A DNA stretch of 64,000 nt, taken from assembly GCA_020636045.1 (NCBI GenBank), contig JACJYP010000003.1, positions 124,001 to 188,000 of the forward strand, read 5' to 3'. The notes beneath the pieces are model-generated. The model was not told the DNA's origin. It was given only the letters and a program-made list of their open reading frames with translations, and made no database searches. Both the position numbers and the translations under genes were made by a program. Shown here piece by piece: positions 8,673 through 17,812 of the stretch (position 1 is its first letter; each line of letters starts with the position of its first letter). Source of the stretch: Lewinellaceae bacterium (lineage in GTDB: Bacteria; Bacteroidota; Bacteroidia; Chitinophagales; Saprospiraceae).

Positions 8673-9512
8673 CTAGTCCAGCACCGGCTCGGCTACCTTG
8701 CCGCTGCCGCTCATCGTGCGAAACCCCTTCATGAGGCCCCGTTTGGCGCTGCGCACAAAGGTCAGGATCTCGTCGCGGTAAGCGGAAGGCATGATCTCTT
8801 CTTCGATAATGCGGAGGGCTTTGCGCGTGCTCAGGCCGCGTACGAACAACACGCGGTAGATGTTTTCGATGTGGTGCATGTCGGCCGCCGTGAATTTGGC
8901 GCGGCGCAGGCCTTCCGAATTGATGCCCGCGTAGGACAGCGGCTCGCGCGCGGCAGTCACGTAGGGCGGAACATCCTTGCGCACAAGAGAGCCTCCGCCG
9001 ATCATCACGTTGCTGCCGATGCGGACGAACTGGTGCACGGCGACCATGCCGCCGAGGCGCGCGAATTCGCCGACAGTGATATGGCCGGCGAGGGTTACGT
9101 TGTTGGCCAGGATGCTGCCGCGGGAGATATGGCAATCGTGCGCTACATGCACATAAGCCATCAAAAGGCAGTTATCGCCGATAATGGTGCGGCCGTCGGC
9201 GGCGTGCTCGGGATTGATCGTGCCGCGGTTGAGCGTGCAGCATTCGCGCACGATGCAGCCGTTGCCGAGTTCGAGGGTCGTTTTTTCGCCCTTATATTTG
9301 AGATCCTGCGGGATCGCGCTGACCACGGCGCCGGGGAAAATATGGCATTTCTCGCCAATGCGGGCGCCGTTCATAATGGTCACATTAGAGTCGATCGTGC
9401 AATTGTCGCCGATCACGACATCTTCTTCAATGACGGTAAAGGGACCTATATTGACGTTCTTGCCGATTTTCGCATTGGGGTGGATCACCCGTAAGCCGTT
9501 TGAGTAGCTCAT
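8673..9512 (-). CDS. lpxA: UDP-N-acetylglucosamine O-acyltransferase
   Basis: First step of lipid A synthesis: transfer of a 3-hydroxyacyl chain from ACP to UDP-GlcNAc. The N-terminal left-handed beta-helix hexapeptide repeats (I-G-x-N...IGDNC) run to about 190 and a helical C-terminus follows. The HVAHDC motif puts the catalytic His at residue 125, the same number as in E. coli. 279 aa from ATG 9512 (MSYSNGLRV); a 21-codon upstream extension is not typical of the family. It lies 59 nt after lpxC-fabZ, the standard Bacteroidota order. Confidence 0.97.
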   Translation of the reverse strand: MSYSNGLRVIHPNAKIGKNVNIGPFTVIEEDVVIGDNCTIDSNVTIMNGARIGEKCHIFPGAVVSAIPQDLKYKGEKTTLELGNGCIVRECCTLNRGTINPEHAADGRTIIGDNCLLMAYVHVAHDCHISRGSILANNVTLAGHITVGEFARLGGMVAVHQFVRIGSNVMIGGGSLVRKDVPPYVTAAREPLSYAGINSEGLRRAKFTAADMHHIENIYRVLFVRGLSTRKALRIIEEEIMPSAYRDEILTFVRSAKRGLMKGFRTMSGSGKVAEPVLD

Positions 9513-9571
9513 CGAAATTAGAATGGTTGAAGCATGGGACGAATCTGGCGCCCGCGCATTTTTTGTTGATC

Positions 9572-10987
9572 TCAACCCCCGTTGTCGCTGGCGGTGTCCT
9601 TGGTTCTGCGGACGATCTGGGCTGTCAGTTCGCCTTCCGAGACGATCTTGCTGCCCACGTAAGCCGTACCCTGCATGTGTACGATGCCTCGACGAATGGG
9701 TTCGAGAAGTTCCATTTTAAGGATTAAAGTGTCGCCGGGGACGACTTTGGCTTTGAACTTGGTGTTGTCAATTTTCAGGAAATAGGTATCCCAGTTACCC
9801 GGGTCGGCTACGGTGTTCAGGGCGAGAATACCGCCCGTCTGTGCCATGGCTTCTATTTGCAGGACGCCCGGAAAAACCGGGTTATCGGGGAAATGGCCTT
9901 GAAAAAAAGCCTCATTCATAGTAATGTTCTTCACCCCTACCACGTGATGGTCGCTCAGTTCGATCACTTTGTCGACCAGCAGAAAGGGGTAGCGATGCGG
10001 AAGCATTTGTGCGATCTGCATCACGTCGCGAACAGGTTCTTTATCGGGATCGTATTTGGGTATTCCCAGTAAACGTCTTTTTTCCGTCAGGTGTTTTTTC
10101 AGGATCTTGGCAAATTCGACGTTTGCCGTATGGCCGGGTTTGGTCGCCACGATCTTTCCCCGGATGGGCTTGCCGATCAGGGCCAGGTCGCCGATCACGT
10201 CGAGGAGTTTGTGCCGGGCCGGTTCGTTCTGAAAGCGCAGTTTTACCGTGTTGAGCACGCCCTCCGAATCCACTTTCACACTTTGTTTTCCCATCTTCCG
10301 GGCCAGGATGTCCAGTTCTTCCTGGTCCATCCGGCGGTCGGCGATCACAATTGCATTGTCGAGGTCGCCTCCCTTGATCAGGCCCATTTCAAGCAGCTTT
10401 TCCAGCTCGTGAAGAAATACAAACGTGCGGCAGGGCGCGATCTCCTGCACATACTCGTCGATATGGTGCAGGGCGGCAAATTGCTGCCCCAGTACCTTTG
10501 AGTTAAAATCGATCATGACGGTTGCCTCGAACTTGTCGGAAGGCAATGCCAGTAACTCGGTACCCGTCACTTCGTCTTTGTAGGAAATGGGTTCCGTGAT
10601 CTCGAAATATTCCCGTTCTACTTCCAGCTCGTCGCGACCAGCCTGCCCGAGTGCCTCTACGAAAGGCATGGATGTGCCGTCCATAATGGGCATTTCCGGT
10701 CCGTCGATCTCCATGAGCACGTTGTCAATGCCCATCCCCGTCAGCGCGGACAAAACGTGTTCCACGGTAGACACCTGCGCTTCGCCGCTGCGAAGGTTGG
10801 TGCCGCGGTTGGTGGAAAATACCAGTTTTACGTCGGCAGTTACCACCGGCTGATCGGGCAGATCAACGCGTTGGAAGCGGTACCCGTGGTTGGCCGGCGC
10901 GGGTTTGAAAGTCAGTGTAACTTTTTTCCCGGTATGCAGGCCGACGCCCTCTACTGATACGGGGTTCTGAATGGTGGATTGTCTCAT
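9572..10987 (-). CDS. lpxC/fabZ: Bifunctional UDP-3-O-acyl-GlcNAc deacetylase / 3-hydroxyacyl-ACP dehydratase
   Basis: A natural fusion typical of Bacteroidota. The LpxC part (about 1-310) shows GVGLHTG, STVEHVLSAL with zinc-ligand H77, and HKLLDVIGDLALIG. The FabZ hotdog part (about 325-471) shows QMLPHRYPFLLVDKV and FQGHFPDNPVFPGVLQIEAMAQ with the dehydratase His/Glu. It couples the committed lipid A step with acyl-chain supply. The start is ATG 10987 (MRQSTIQNPV); nine upstream codons are possible but unlikely. First gene of the lpxC/fabZ-lpxA-ABC unit; a TACCTTTG box (11019-11012) lies just upstream. Confidence 0.97.
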   Translation of the reverse strand: MRQSTIQNPVSVEGVGLHTGKKVTLTFKPAPANHGYRFQRVDLPDQPVVTADVKLVFSTNRGTNLRSGEAQVSTVEHVLSALTGMGIDNVLMEIDGPEMPIMDGTSMPFVEALGQAGRDELEVEREYFEITEPISYKDEVTGTELLALPSDKFEATVMIDFNSKVLGQQFAALHHIDEYVQEIAPCRTFVFLHELEKLLEMGLIKGGDLDNAIVIADRRMDQEELDILARKMGKQSVKVDSEGVLNTVKLRFQNEPARHKLLDVIGDLALIGKPIRGKIVATKPGHTANVEFAKILKKHLTEKRRLLGIPKYDPDKEPVRDVMQIAQMLPHRYPFLLVDKVIELSDHHVVGVKNITMNEAFFQGHFPDNPVFPGVLQIEAMAQTGGILALNTVADPGNWDTYFLKIDNTKFKAKVVPGDTLILKMELLEPIRRGIVHMQGTAYVGSKIVSEGELTAQIVRRTKDTASDNGG

Positions 10988-11011
10988 AAATCCGGGTAGA
11001 ATTTCAGCATA

Positions 11012-11019
11012 CAAAGGTA
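11012..11019 (-). promoter_or_regulatory. -7 box (TACCTTTG) upstream of lpxC/fabZ
   Basis: A TAnnTTTG match 25-32 nt before ATG 10987. A matching TTG at -33 is not evident. Confidence 0.4.
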
Positions 11020-11161
11020 CACACCCGTACCGGATTGCGATGCATTGACCGTCGATTATCGGCCAAATTAGTTCAAATGTGGACGAATGAAGGCTCTAAA
11101 ATGCAAAGAAAATTTGGAATACGCCATTTTGATCGCGGTAAAACAGAATTTTCGGAAACAT

Positions 11162-11770
11162 TTATTGGCCAATATAGGGTACTCTTGCTACGATGGAACG
11201 CCCCAGTGTCAGTTCGTCCGCATACTCCAGATCGCCGCCGAACGACACCCCCCGGGCAATCGCACTCAGCTGTACGCCCAGGGGTTGCAGTTTCTTCGAC
11301 AGGTAATAGATGGTGGTTTCGCCTTCAATGGTTGGGCTGATGGCCATGATCACTTCCCGGACTTCGTCGCCCTGCAACCTTTCGAGCAGGGCGTCGATGT
11401 TCAGGTCGCCGGGGCCGACGCCCTCTATCGGCGAGATCACACCGCCCAGCACGTGGTATAGCCCTCTGAACTGACCTGTCTCCTCGATCGCCATCAGATC
11501 GCGGATATTTTCCACGACGCAGACCAGCGAGCGGTCGCGGCGTTTGTCCGCACAGATCTGGCAGGTTTCCTCGTCGGCCAGGTTGAAGCAGATGCGGCAT
11601 TCGCGGATGCCTTCGCGCATGGACACGAGTGCATTGGCAAACTGCTCCGTTGTGCTTTTGTCCTGCTTCAGCAGATGCAATACGAGGCGGAGCGCCGTTT
11701 TACGGCCGATACCCGGCAGGGAGGCGAAGGCCTCTACCGCTTTTTCAATGAGTTTGGAAGAAAAGGTCAT
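11162..11770 (-). CDS. recR: Recombination protein RecR
   Basis: With RecO and RecF, it loads RecA at gapped DNA. The protein has an N-terminal helix-hairpin-helix region (LPGIGRKTALRL), a C4 zinc finger (C58, C61, C70, C73), a Toprim domain from about 80 (LVCVVENIRDL...GVGPGDLNIDALL) and the C-terminal ARGVSFGGDLEYADELTLGRS motif. 202 aa, normal length, from ATG 11770. A TATTTTTG box at 11793-11786 suggests its own promoter or a very short leader. Confidence 0.97.
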   Translation of the reverse strand: MTFSSKLIEKAVEAFASLPGIGRKTALRLVLHLLKQDKSTTEQFANALVSMREGIRECRICFNLADEETCQICADKRRDRSLVCVVENIRDLMAIEETGQFRGLYHVLGGVISPIEGVGPGDLNIDALLERLQGDEVREVIMAISPTIEGETTIYYLSKKLQPLGVQLSAIARGVSFGGDLEYADELTLGRSIVARVPYIGQ

Positions 11771-11830
11771 GTTCCAGATTTGGAACAAAAATAGAACGGC
11801 TGCGCGAAAACCCGAAAAGAAGGGCCCGCC

Positions 11831-12670
11831 TCAACTCACGGGGATGCTCAAAACGGGGATCGGGGAGTGATTGGCCGTGTCTTCCGTAAGGCTGCCGAAC
11901 AGCAGGTGTGACAAACCGCGCCGTTGATGGGTGCCCATCGCGATCATATCGGCATTTTCCTGGCGGGCAAACTGTACAATGCTGGCTTCCTCGTTGAAGG
12001 TGGAATAACTTCCGGACACCTGCACATCGTGCAACCCTGCGCGTTGGGCAAAGTCCAGCGCCGTTTTATTGATATCGTCGTCCGAGCCGAACAACCCCGG
12101 GTTGTTGAGGTACAATATGTGCACCCGGAACGGCCACTGTTTCTGCCAGGAGGCCAGTTGCAAAAACGCCGGAAATTGCTCTTCGTCGAGCGTGGAGGCC
12201 AGCACGACCGATTTAAGATCGAAGGCGCCCGAATCTTCGGGCACAGCCAGCACCGGGCACGGCGCCGTACGGATCACTTTTTCCGTATTGGAGCCTACGA
12301 AAAACTCGATGGCGCCCGTTGCGCCCTTGGTGCCCATCACGATCAGGCCGACCGAGTCCTCCTCCGCAACCCGGCGGAGCGTTGAGAACAGGATACCTTC
12401 TTCCGTGCGCGTCTCGATTTTCAGACCCGGAAATTCGGCGTCCATTTCTTTTTTCAGTTGTTTGAATTCACTGGCGACGGTATCGTAATATCCCGTCATA
12501 TCGAAGGAGGAAAGGCCCGGGTATTCGGGCATGGCAGGCGCGTAGGCCACGGCGGTATTTACGTGCAGAATTTCGAGCCACGCATCATGCTTCTTTGCGA
12601 TGGCGGCTGCCACCCGCAAGGCGTGTTTGGCGTTTTTTGAAAAATCGACCGGTACGAGAATTTTTTGCAT
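11831..12670 (-). CDS. Tandem universal stress protein (two Usp domains)
   Basis: A cytoplasmic protein of 279 aa with two UspA folds. Domain 1 (about 1-145) begins MQKILVPVDFSKNA and has the ATP-binding pattern GTKGATG...GSNTEKV. Domain 2 (about 150-279) has GTHQRRG...GSLTEDT. The first site fits the G2xG9xG(S/T) pattern better than the second, so the N-terminal domain is the likelier nucleotide binder. Usp proteins respond to starvation or redox stress; the particular role is not visible here. It stands alone between recR and truA. Confidence 0.92.
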   Translation of the reverse strand: MQKILVPVDFSKNAKHALRVAAAIAKKHDAWLEILHVNTAVAYAPAMPEYPGLSSFDMTGYYDTVASEFKQLKKEMDAEFPGLKIETRTEEGILFSTLRRVAEEDSVGLIVMGTKGATGAIEFFVGSNTEKVIRTAPCPVLAVPEDSGAFDLKSVVLASTLDEEQFPAFLQLASWQKQWPFRVHILYLNNPGLFGSDDDINKTALDFAQRAGLHDVQVSGSYSTFNEEASIVQFARQENADMIAMGTHQRRGLSHLLFGSLTEDTANHSPIPVLSIPVS

Positions 12671-12785
12671 GGCGAAACGATGATTTGCTTTTGTTGAGAT
12701 GAGTTTCGGAGTGCTTTCACGGGCAAAGTTGCCGGCTTGTGTTGCGCTCAGGTATGATAACCGTCATTACCACCCATGAATTATC

Positions 12786-13526
12786 TCAATACGGGTATTT
12801 CACGTCGGTCAGGAACAAACCCCGCGCCTGCACGCTCAGGCTTTTTTTCAGGGCGGCCTGCCGGTCGAGGGCTTCTTTGATGTCCGCGATCTGTAACTGT
12901 CCAAGCCCGGCATGCAGGCAGGCGCCCACGATCAGCCGCACCATGCCGCGCAGAAAGCGATTGGCGCTGATGTAAAAGACCAGGCGATGCGCTTCAGGGA
13001 GAAGTTCCCAGCGGGCCTGTGTCAGTTTGCAGTGGTAGTGATCCACGCCGCTGTGGGTTTTGCAAAAGGGAAAAAATGCGTCGTATTCCAGCAGCGTCGC
13101 CGCGGCTTCCTGCATTTTTTCAATGTCGAGCCGGTGATATTGCGGGTAAAAAAGCGCCGTTTCAGTGCTAAAGGGGTCTTTGCGGAAACCGATGTGGTAT
13201 TCATAACTCCGCTCGTACGCATCGAAACGGGCGTGGGCGTCAGGCGCCACTTCGCGGAAACTGTGTATGGCGATATCCGGCGGCAGCAAACCGTTCATGC
13301 CGGCGACAAATCGCGCCGGCAGCGGCTTTTCGCTGTCAAAATGCGCAACATAAAAACGCGCATGCACTCCCGTATCCGTCCGCCCGCAACCCGTGAGCGG
13401 CACTTCCCGGCGCAACAGGGTCTGAAGCGCCTCCTCGATCGTCGCCTGTACGGACGGTGCATTGGGTTGCAACTGCCAGCCCTTGTACCGGGTGCCGAGG
13501 TAGGAAAGTGTGATAAAGTAGCGCAT
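12786..13526 (-). CDS. truA: tRNA pseudouridine(38-40) synthase
   Basis: It converts uridines 38-40 of the tRNA anticodon stem to pseudouridine. The catalytic motif GCGRTDTGVHA is present with D51. Other family motifs are YLGTRYKGWQ, FDAYERSYEYHI and NRFLRGMVRLIVG. 246 aa from ATG 13526, normal length. It starts 8 nt after the phosphatase gene stop, so it is probably the last gene of a unit that runs from the phosphatase or further upstream. Confidence 0.97.
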   Translation of the reverse strand: MRYFITLSYLGTRYKGWQLQPNAPSVQATIEEALQTLLRREVPLTGCGRTDTGVHARFYVAHFDSEKPLPARFVAGMNGLLPPDIAIHSFREVAPDAHARFDAYERSYEYHIGFRKDPFSTETALFYPQYHRLDIEKMQEAAATLLEYDAFFPFCKTHSGVDHYHCKLTQARWELLPEAHRLVFYISANRFLRGMVRLIVGACLHAGLGQLQIADIKEALDRQAALKKSLSVQARGLFLTDVKYPY

Positions 13527-13534
13527 GCACGTGA

Positions 13535-13999
13535 TCAGGTCGATGCTTCCAGATGGTCCCGAATGAACGACTCGCAGGCGTCGTCGAGCATACGGAACAC
13601 CTCCTCGAAGCCGTCATCGTCGTAGTACGGGTCGGGCACACTGCGTTGCTGCCCGGGAAACAGATGGTCCAGGATCAGCGACACCTTTTCCCGGCGTTCA
13701 CCGTCATCGGCGTGTCGCAACACATCGCGCAGGTTCTGCGTATCCATGACGAATATCCGGTCGAAACGCTCCAGATCGGCGGCTTCGAATTGCCGTGCCC
13801 GCTGGCCGGTTATGTCGATGCCGTGCTGCCGGGCGGTCGCGATCGAGCGCTGGTCAGGCAACTCGCCCACATGCCAGAACCCCGTTCCGGCGCTGTCGAC
13901 GATCCAGTTCAATCCGTGCCGGATCGCTTTATGTCTCATGATCCCTTCTGCCAGCGGGCTCCTGCAAATGTTGCCCAGGCATACCATCAATATTTTCAT
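13535..13999 (-). CDS. Low-molecular-weight protein-tyrosine phosphatase
   Basis: The phosphate loop VCLGNICRS lies at the N-terminus with nucleophile C7 and R13, and the general-acid loop is VPDPYY. 154 aa, the usual size for the Wzb/Etp/YfkJ family. In many bacteria such enzymes dephosphorylate tyrosine kinases of polysaccharide export; no kinase is adjacent here. It is tightly packed: 3 nt after the DUF3078-like gene and 8 nt before truA. Confidence 0.95.
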   Translation of the reverse strand: MKILMVCLGNICRSPLAEGIMRHKAIRHGLNWIVDSAGTGFWHVGELPDQRSIATARQHGIDITGQRARQFEAADLERFDRIFVMDTQNLRDVLRHADDGERREKVSLILDHLFPGQQRSVPDPYYDDDGFEEVFRMLDDACESFIRDHLEAST

Positions 14000-14002
14000 A
14001 GA

Positions 14003-15043
14003 TCAGAATATCATGCTGTATTTCAGCAAAAAAGCGCCGGTCCACTGCCCGCCGCGCCCCAGCCGGTCGGGGCCGCTGGTAGTGCCGTCGGCGTTTACCG
14101 TTACTTCGTAGATGCCGTCGCCGTTAACGTCTTTCTGGACCTTCACATCGTGGTCGTAAAAGTACTCACCGAGCAGATCAAGCGAAAACCCTTTGAAGAT
14201 CGCAATGCTGAAGTTATTGCTGAACAATACGTCGATGTTTTGCGGCTCTCTCAGGTAGTTGGAGAACAGGCGCAGGCCCGTGGTGACGGAAAGCCGGTCG
14301 TTGAAATACTTGTTGTTGTAGGCGGCCTTGAATTCCGAGCCGAGCCCGAGGAATGATTTTTTGTACTCCGTGATGCTGCCGGCATCGTCGCGGGTGACGT
14401 CGTTGCCGTGCACACCGGTGCGCGCAATGGAGTCATCGGCCACGTAGATCAGTTGCATGCCGAACGGTGCGTAAAAGAAAGACAAATGGTCGTCGGGTTT
14501 GTAGTTGATACCCGGCGACAACGTGATCTGTACGGGCGAAAAGAATTTGGCCACCACCCGGTCGTTCTCATCCACAGCGGAGAGATAGTTGCTGGAATAG
14601 GTTTTCAGCAACAGGGTTTGCGCAAAAAAGTCGGCTGCAACGAACCACTGATCGCTGCCGAGTTTGTGGCCGTAGCGCGAGGTGAGGCGCAGTACGTCGA
14701 GGTTTTTCTGAAACCCCGAGTTCGGATTGGCAGCGCTTTTGAAGCGCTGTGCCGACAGCTGGAGTGACAGGCCGTTTTCCCAAAACCACTTGTCTTCCTT
14801 GCGGTTGGCATACAGGGAACCCAGGCCGCCGATGCCGAGGCGATTGCCGCCGGCGCCTACTTTTGGATTCAGCAGGCCCATGCCGGCGAGGTCGAGGCCG
14901 ATGCCACCGCCCATGGTCCAGCCCAGGCTGTCTTTTGCTGCCATTTTATTGATCTCGCCGAGGCGCGAATCACCTGCTTCCTGAGCATTAAGGCCGGCAA
15001 GCAGGGCGAAAAACAGGAGTAATAATGAGGATAATGCTTTCAT
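14003..15043 (-). CDS. Secreted DUF3078-like outer-membrane-type protein
   Basis: 346 aa with signal peptide MKALSSLLLLFFALLAGLNA. The rest is rich in alternating aromatic/polar strands (DKWFWENGLSLQLSAQ, LTSRYGHKLGSDQWF, VQITLSPGINYKPDDHLSFF) and ends in F, as in Bacteroidota DUF3078 outer-membrane beta-barrels. No function is known. ATG 15043 is chosen because it gives the signal peptide; sequence upstream in frame does not. A barrel in the outer membrane is inference from strand pattern and the terminal phenylalanine. Confidence 0.8.
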   Translation of the reverse strand: MKALSSLLLLFFALLAGLNAQEAGDSRLGEINKMAAKDSLGWTMGGGIGLDLAGMGLLNPKVGAGGNRLGIGGLGSLYANRKEDKWFWENGLSLQLSAQRFKSAANPNSGFQKNLDVLRLTSRYGHKLGSDQWFVAADFFAQTLLLKTYSSNYLSAVDENDRVVAKFFSPVQITLSPGINYKPDDHLSFFYAPFGMQLIYVADDSIARTGVHGNDVTRDDAGSITEYKKSFLGLGSEFKAAYNNKYFNDRLSVTTGLRLFSNYLREPQNIDVLFSNNFSIAIFKGFSLDLLGEYFYDHDVKVQKDVNGDGIYEVTVNADGTTSGPDRLGRGGQWTGAFLLKYSMIF

Positions 15044-15157
15044 GACAGAATAGAAACTTGTTTTGTGTTGTAAAATGCGGTTTAAAATACAATGGCACAC
15101 CCGAAAGTAATGCCCGAGCGGGCCACAGATCAGGTGTGCCATCAATTGCGGAGGGAG

Positions 15158-16015
15158 TTATTCGCCTGTTTCGAGCAGGTTCTCCTCCTGCGGATCGGGA
15201 TAGAACACTTCCACTTTCTCCGTAGCCAGTTTGCTGAGCGGGATGATGATCTCGCGGTCGTCGGTTTGCAGGGTGAGCGAGGTGGAGTCGATCATGACCA
15301 CCTTGCCGCGCATACCGATGATGCGCACATCGTCGCCGACCTGTATTTTGTTCCGGTTGTAACTGCCTGCAAGGTAATTGGCTAGCAGGTCGCGGGAGGC
15401 GCGGCCGTAGCCGAAGGCAAAAGCGAAAGCCAGGGCGGCAATGATGATGGAGATGTTGGAAGCAATGAAGCCCGTATTGATCTTGGCCTGCGCCAGCGCG
15501 CTCACCGCCACGGTGATGAAGAGGAAATAAAAAACGGCCGTGGCGATCATCTTGGCCGAAGGAAGGCCCATCGACTGGCAGGTGGTCTGCACGATGCCGC
15601 GGATCATATCGGCGAGGAACAGGCCCAGCATGAACAGCACGAATGCTGAAAACAGTGCCGGGATGTAGTCGATCAGGTCGCGCACCATTTGTGTGATGGC
15701 GGGGATGCCCAGCATGTCGGTCGCGAAGATGACGAAGCCGAGCATCAGGACAAAGTATACCATTTGCGCCAGCACGCCGGATACTTCCACGCGCATGCCG
15801 CTGCGTTGCACCAGATCGATGTCATTCAGCCGTTCTGCCAGCCGGTCGATGCCGATGCCAGCCAGCACGCCGCGGATGAGCTTGCGGACAGCTTTGGCGA
15901 TCAGCCAGCCGATAAGCAATATGACCAGCGCAAAAGTGAGCTTCGGAATGGCCGCGGAAAATCGCGCGAGCAATTCGGTGAAGACTCCATCCTTCAGTTG
16001 GTTGAAAAAATCCAT
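15158..16015 (-). CDS. Mechanosensitive ion channel family protein (MscS-like)
   Basis: 285 aa with about five hydrophobic helices: near 22-42, 80-103, 117-140, 158-176 and 183-203. A conserved glycine-rich pore-like helix FAFAFGYGRASRDLLANYL and the MscS beta domain follow (KIQVGDDVRIIGMRGKVVMIDSTSLTL, DREIIIPLSKL). The large C-terminal alpha/beta vestibule of E. coli MscS is missing, as in the short 'TM-helix' subfamily. Likely an inner-membrane osmotic safety channel. It lies between the DUF3078-like gene and a small unknown, downstream of the sigma factor. Confidence 0.88.
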   Translation of the reverse strand: MDFFNQLKDGVFTELLARFSAAIPKLTFALVILLIGWLIAKAVRKLIRGVLAGIGIDRLAERLNDIDLVQRSGMRVEVSGVLAQMVYFVLMLGFVIFATDMLGIPAITQMVRDLIDYIPALFSAFVLFMLGLFLADMIRGIVQTTCQSMGLPSAKMIATAVFYFLFITVAVSALAQAKINTGFIASNISIIIAALAFAFAFGYGRASRDLLANYLAGSYNRNKIQVGDDVRIIGMRGKVVMIDSTSLTLQTDDREIIIPLSKLATEKVEVFYPDPQEENLLETGE

Positions 16016-16051
16016 GGAGTTGAGATAAGGAAGATTGCAAACGAAAAATGA

Positions 16052-16348
16052 TTAAAGATTCTCGGGGTCGGCAGGCAGCAGGCGTTCGTCGTTGCCGCCG
16101 CCCTGCGCGCGCGGCCGCCCTTCCGGGATCACCGGCGGCGAATACCGCCCTGCGCGCCAGGGCTTCGGTCCGGGCCGGTTGTTGCCGCCGATGAGTTGTG
16201 CGGCTGTTTGAAGCGCGTTGGGGATAAACAGTTCGATCACTCGGCCGAAATGGGACAGGGTGTTTGCCTGGTGAAGCACGTATTGCTCGATGTCGTCGGG
16301 CACTTTGTCTTCCCAGTCATTTTGCCATTGTTGGAAATTATTGGCCAT
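16052..16348 (-). CDS. Small conserved-type protein of unknown function
   Basis: 98 aa, soluble, with an N-terminal helical part (MANNFQQWQNDWEDKV) and a Pro/Gly/Arg-rich, probably disordered C-terminus. I do not recognise a family. It lies between the ECF sigma factor (92-nt gap) and the MscS-like channel (36-nt gap) on the same strand. It lacks the membrane segment and zinc motif usual for anti-sigma factors. Coding status rests on position and codon pattern. Confidence 0.55.
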   Translation of the reverse strand: MANNFQQWQNDWEDKVPDDIEQYVLHQANTLSHFGRVIELFIPNALQTAAQLIGGNNRPGPKPWRAGRYSPPVIPEGRPRAQGGGNDERLLPADPENL

Positions 16349-16440
16349 ACGGATTAGATTTTTCGCCCTTGCGGGGTCGGTGAATGGTAAGTGTTGTTTC
16401 TATAAGCAAAAACCGGTGTTTGGCCGATTAAAAAGGTTCA

Positions 16441-17106
16441 TTAATTGTCGTTGCGATGTTCCTCATCGCTGTCATCCGCCTCCCGGCGCACTTTCAGGTC
16501 TTCGGCGCCGGCAGATTCGATCGGATCGCCGGCGTACATTTCGTCATAGATGGCCTGCGCGCGCTGTTTGGCCCGCATGATCTGCATTTTGATCGCACTT
16601 TCCGACTTGTCGAGGATATCGCCGATATCCCTGATCTGCAGGTCGTCGATGTATTTCATCATCAGGATCGCCTTGTCGCCCGGCGGTAGTTTTTCCAGCA
16701 CTTTTTCCAGGCGTTCCTGTTTCATTTCAAGCAGCACGCTGTCGGGGATCTCTACATCCGCTTCCCGGCTCACTTTCCCGACATCCTCCGTAAAGATCAG
16801 CGGCATCTTTTTCTTCCGCCGGATCATGTCGATACAATAGTTGTACGTAATGGAATAGACCCAGGTGGAAAAAGAAGACTGTTCGGTGAACTTCGACAGA
16901 TTAAGCAGTATCTTGATGAAAATATCCTGTGTGGCGTCGCGGGCAAGCCCTTCGTCGGCCAGCATGGAAATACACTTGGCGAACACTTTACCTTTATAGC
17001 GTTGATACAGATGCGTGAAATACACGGTATTCTGATCCCGCAAATACAGGCTGATGAGCTCGCTGTCGGTAAGATCCTTTGCCTTTTTGGCGGCGAATAA
17101 CGTCAC
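16441..17106 (-). CDS. ECF-type RNA polymerase sigma factor
   Basis: 221 aa. Region 2 shows the YQRYKGKVFAKC helix, DATQDIFIKILLNLSKF and FSTWVYSITYNYCIDMIRRKK. Region 4 shows LPPGDKAILMMKYIDDLQIRDIGDILDKSESAIKMQIMRAKQRA. Like many Bacteroidota ECF factors it may direct RNA polymerase to stress or envelope genes. An acidic tail (DDSDEEHRND) extends beyond region 4. No obvious anti-sigma gene is adjacent. It is first in a same-strand series that continues with the small protein and MscS. Confidence 0.93.
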   Translation of the reverse strand: MTLFAAKKAKDLTDSELISLYLRDQNTVYFTHLYQRYKGKVFAKCISMLADEGLARDATQDIFIKILLNLSKFTEQSSFSTWVYSITYNYCIDMIRRKKKMPLIFTEDVGKVSREADVEIPDSVLLEMKQERLEKVLEKLPPGDKAILMMKYIDDLQIRDIGDILDKSESAIKMQIMRAKQRAQAIYDEMYAGDPIESAGAEDLKVRREADDSDEEHRNDN

Positions 17107-17298
17107 TCTCGGGTTGGTTTAGAAGAAGCGTACGTGGTTATTACCGGACAAAGAGACAAAAAAAGACGCAAAACCGGGAAAGCACCGCTCCATTTCTTTT
17201 AAACCGTTAATGGGACGTTAAAAGCGGGTTTTCGTCACCGTGCCGGATGAACAAATTTTGCACTTGCCATTTCTTTGTCGAAAAAATTCGCACGACAC

Positions 17299-17808
17299 AT
17301 GAGATCCGGGTTTTTCACCGCCGTTTTTTTAACATTTTACCTCGCCCTGCCGGCGCAAAATGTACAGCCTTCCGAGGCATTTCCTTTTAGCATCACCCTC
17401 TTCAGAACCGACAGCACGACACTGCCTTCGGCGCAGGTGCTGAAGAAAGGGAAACCGACCGTGCTGGCATTCTGGCTGACGACTTGTCTGCCCTGCCACA
17501 TTGAACTGGGCAGCTACGCTAAAAACTACGAAGCCTGGAAAAAAGAGGCTGATTTCAACCTTTTTGCCATCTCGATCGACTTTCAGGAGCGGTTTGCAAA
17601 AGTGCAGGAGATGACACGCGAAAAGAAATGGCCCTTCCCGGTGTATTGGGATGCACATCGCGCATTCAAGAACATCCTGCCCGGTGGCCTGAACGGCCTC
17701 CCGCAGGTTTTTCTGTTCGATAAGGAGGGAAAACTGGTGTGGCAGCACAAGCGTTACGCTTCCGGCGATGAAGCGGAGTTGTTTGCGCAGATAAAGGCCT
17801 TGAAATAG
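17299..17808 (+). CDS. Secreted thioredoxin-like (TlpA-family) protein
   Basis: 169 aa from ATG 17299 with signal peptide MRSGFFTAVFLTFYLALPAQ. It then has a thioredoxin fold with redox motif CLPC in FWLTTCLPCHIEL, ISIDFQERF, and the cis-proline region GLNGLPQVFLFDKEGKLVW. A periplasmic disulfide reductase role fits the family. An in-frame TTG at 17275 would lengthen the N-terminus by eight residues but is less likely. It is convergent with purC with only 4 nt between the stops. Confidence 0.88.
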   Translation: MRSGFFTAVFLTFYLALPAQNVQPSEAFPFSITLFRTDSTTLPSAQVLKKGKPTVLAFWLTTCLPCHIELGSYAKNYEAWKKEADFNLFAISIDFQERFAKVQEMTREKKWPFPVYWDAHRAFKNILPGGLNGLPQVFLFDKEGKLVWQHKRYASGDEAELFAQIKALK

Positions 17809-17812
17809 CGGA

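Noticed and set aside
16052..16348. Anti-sigma factor for the neighbouring ECF sigma
   Set aside because: No membrane segment, zinc motif or known anti-sigma fold; left as unknown.
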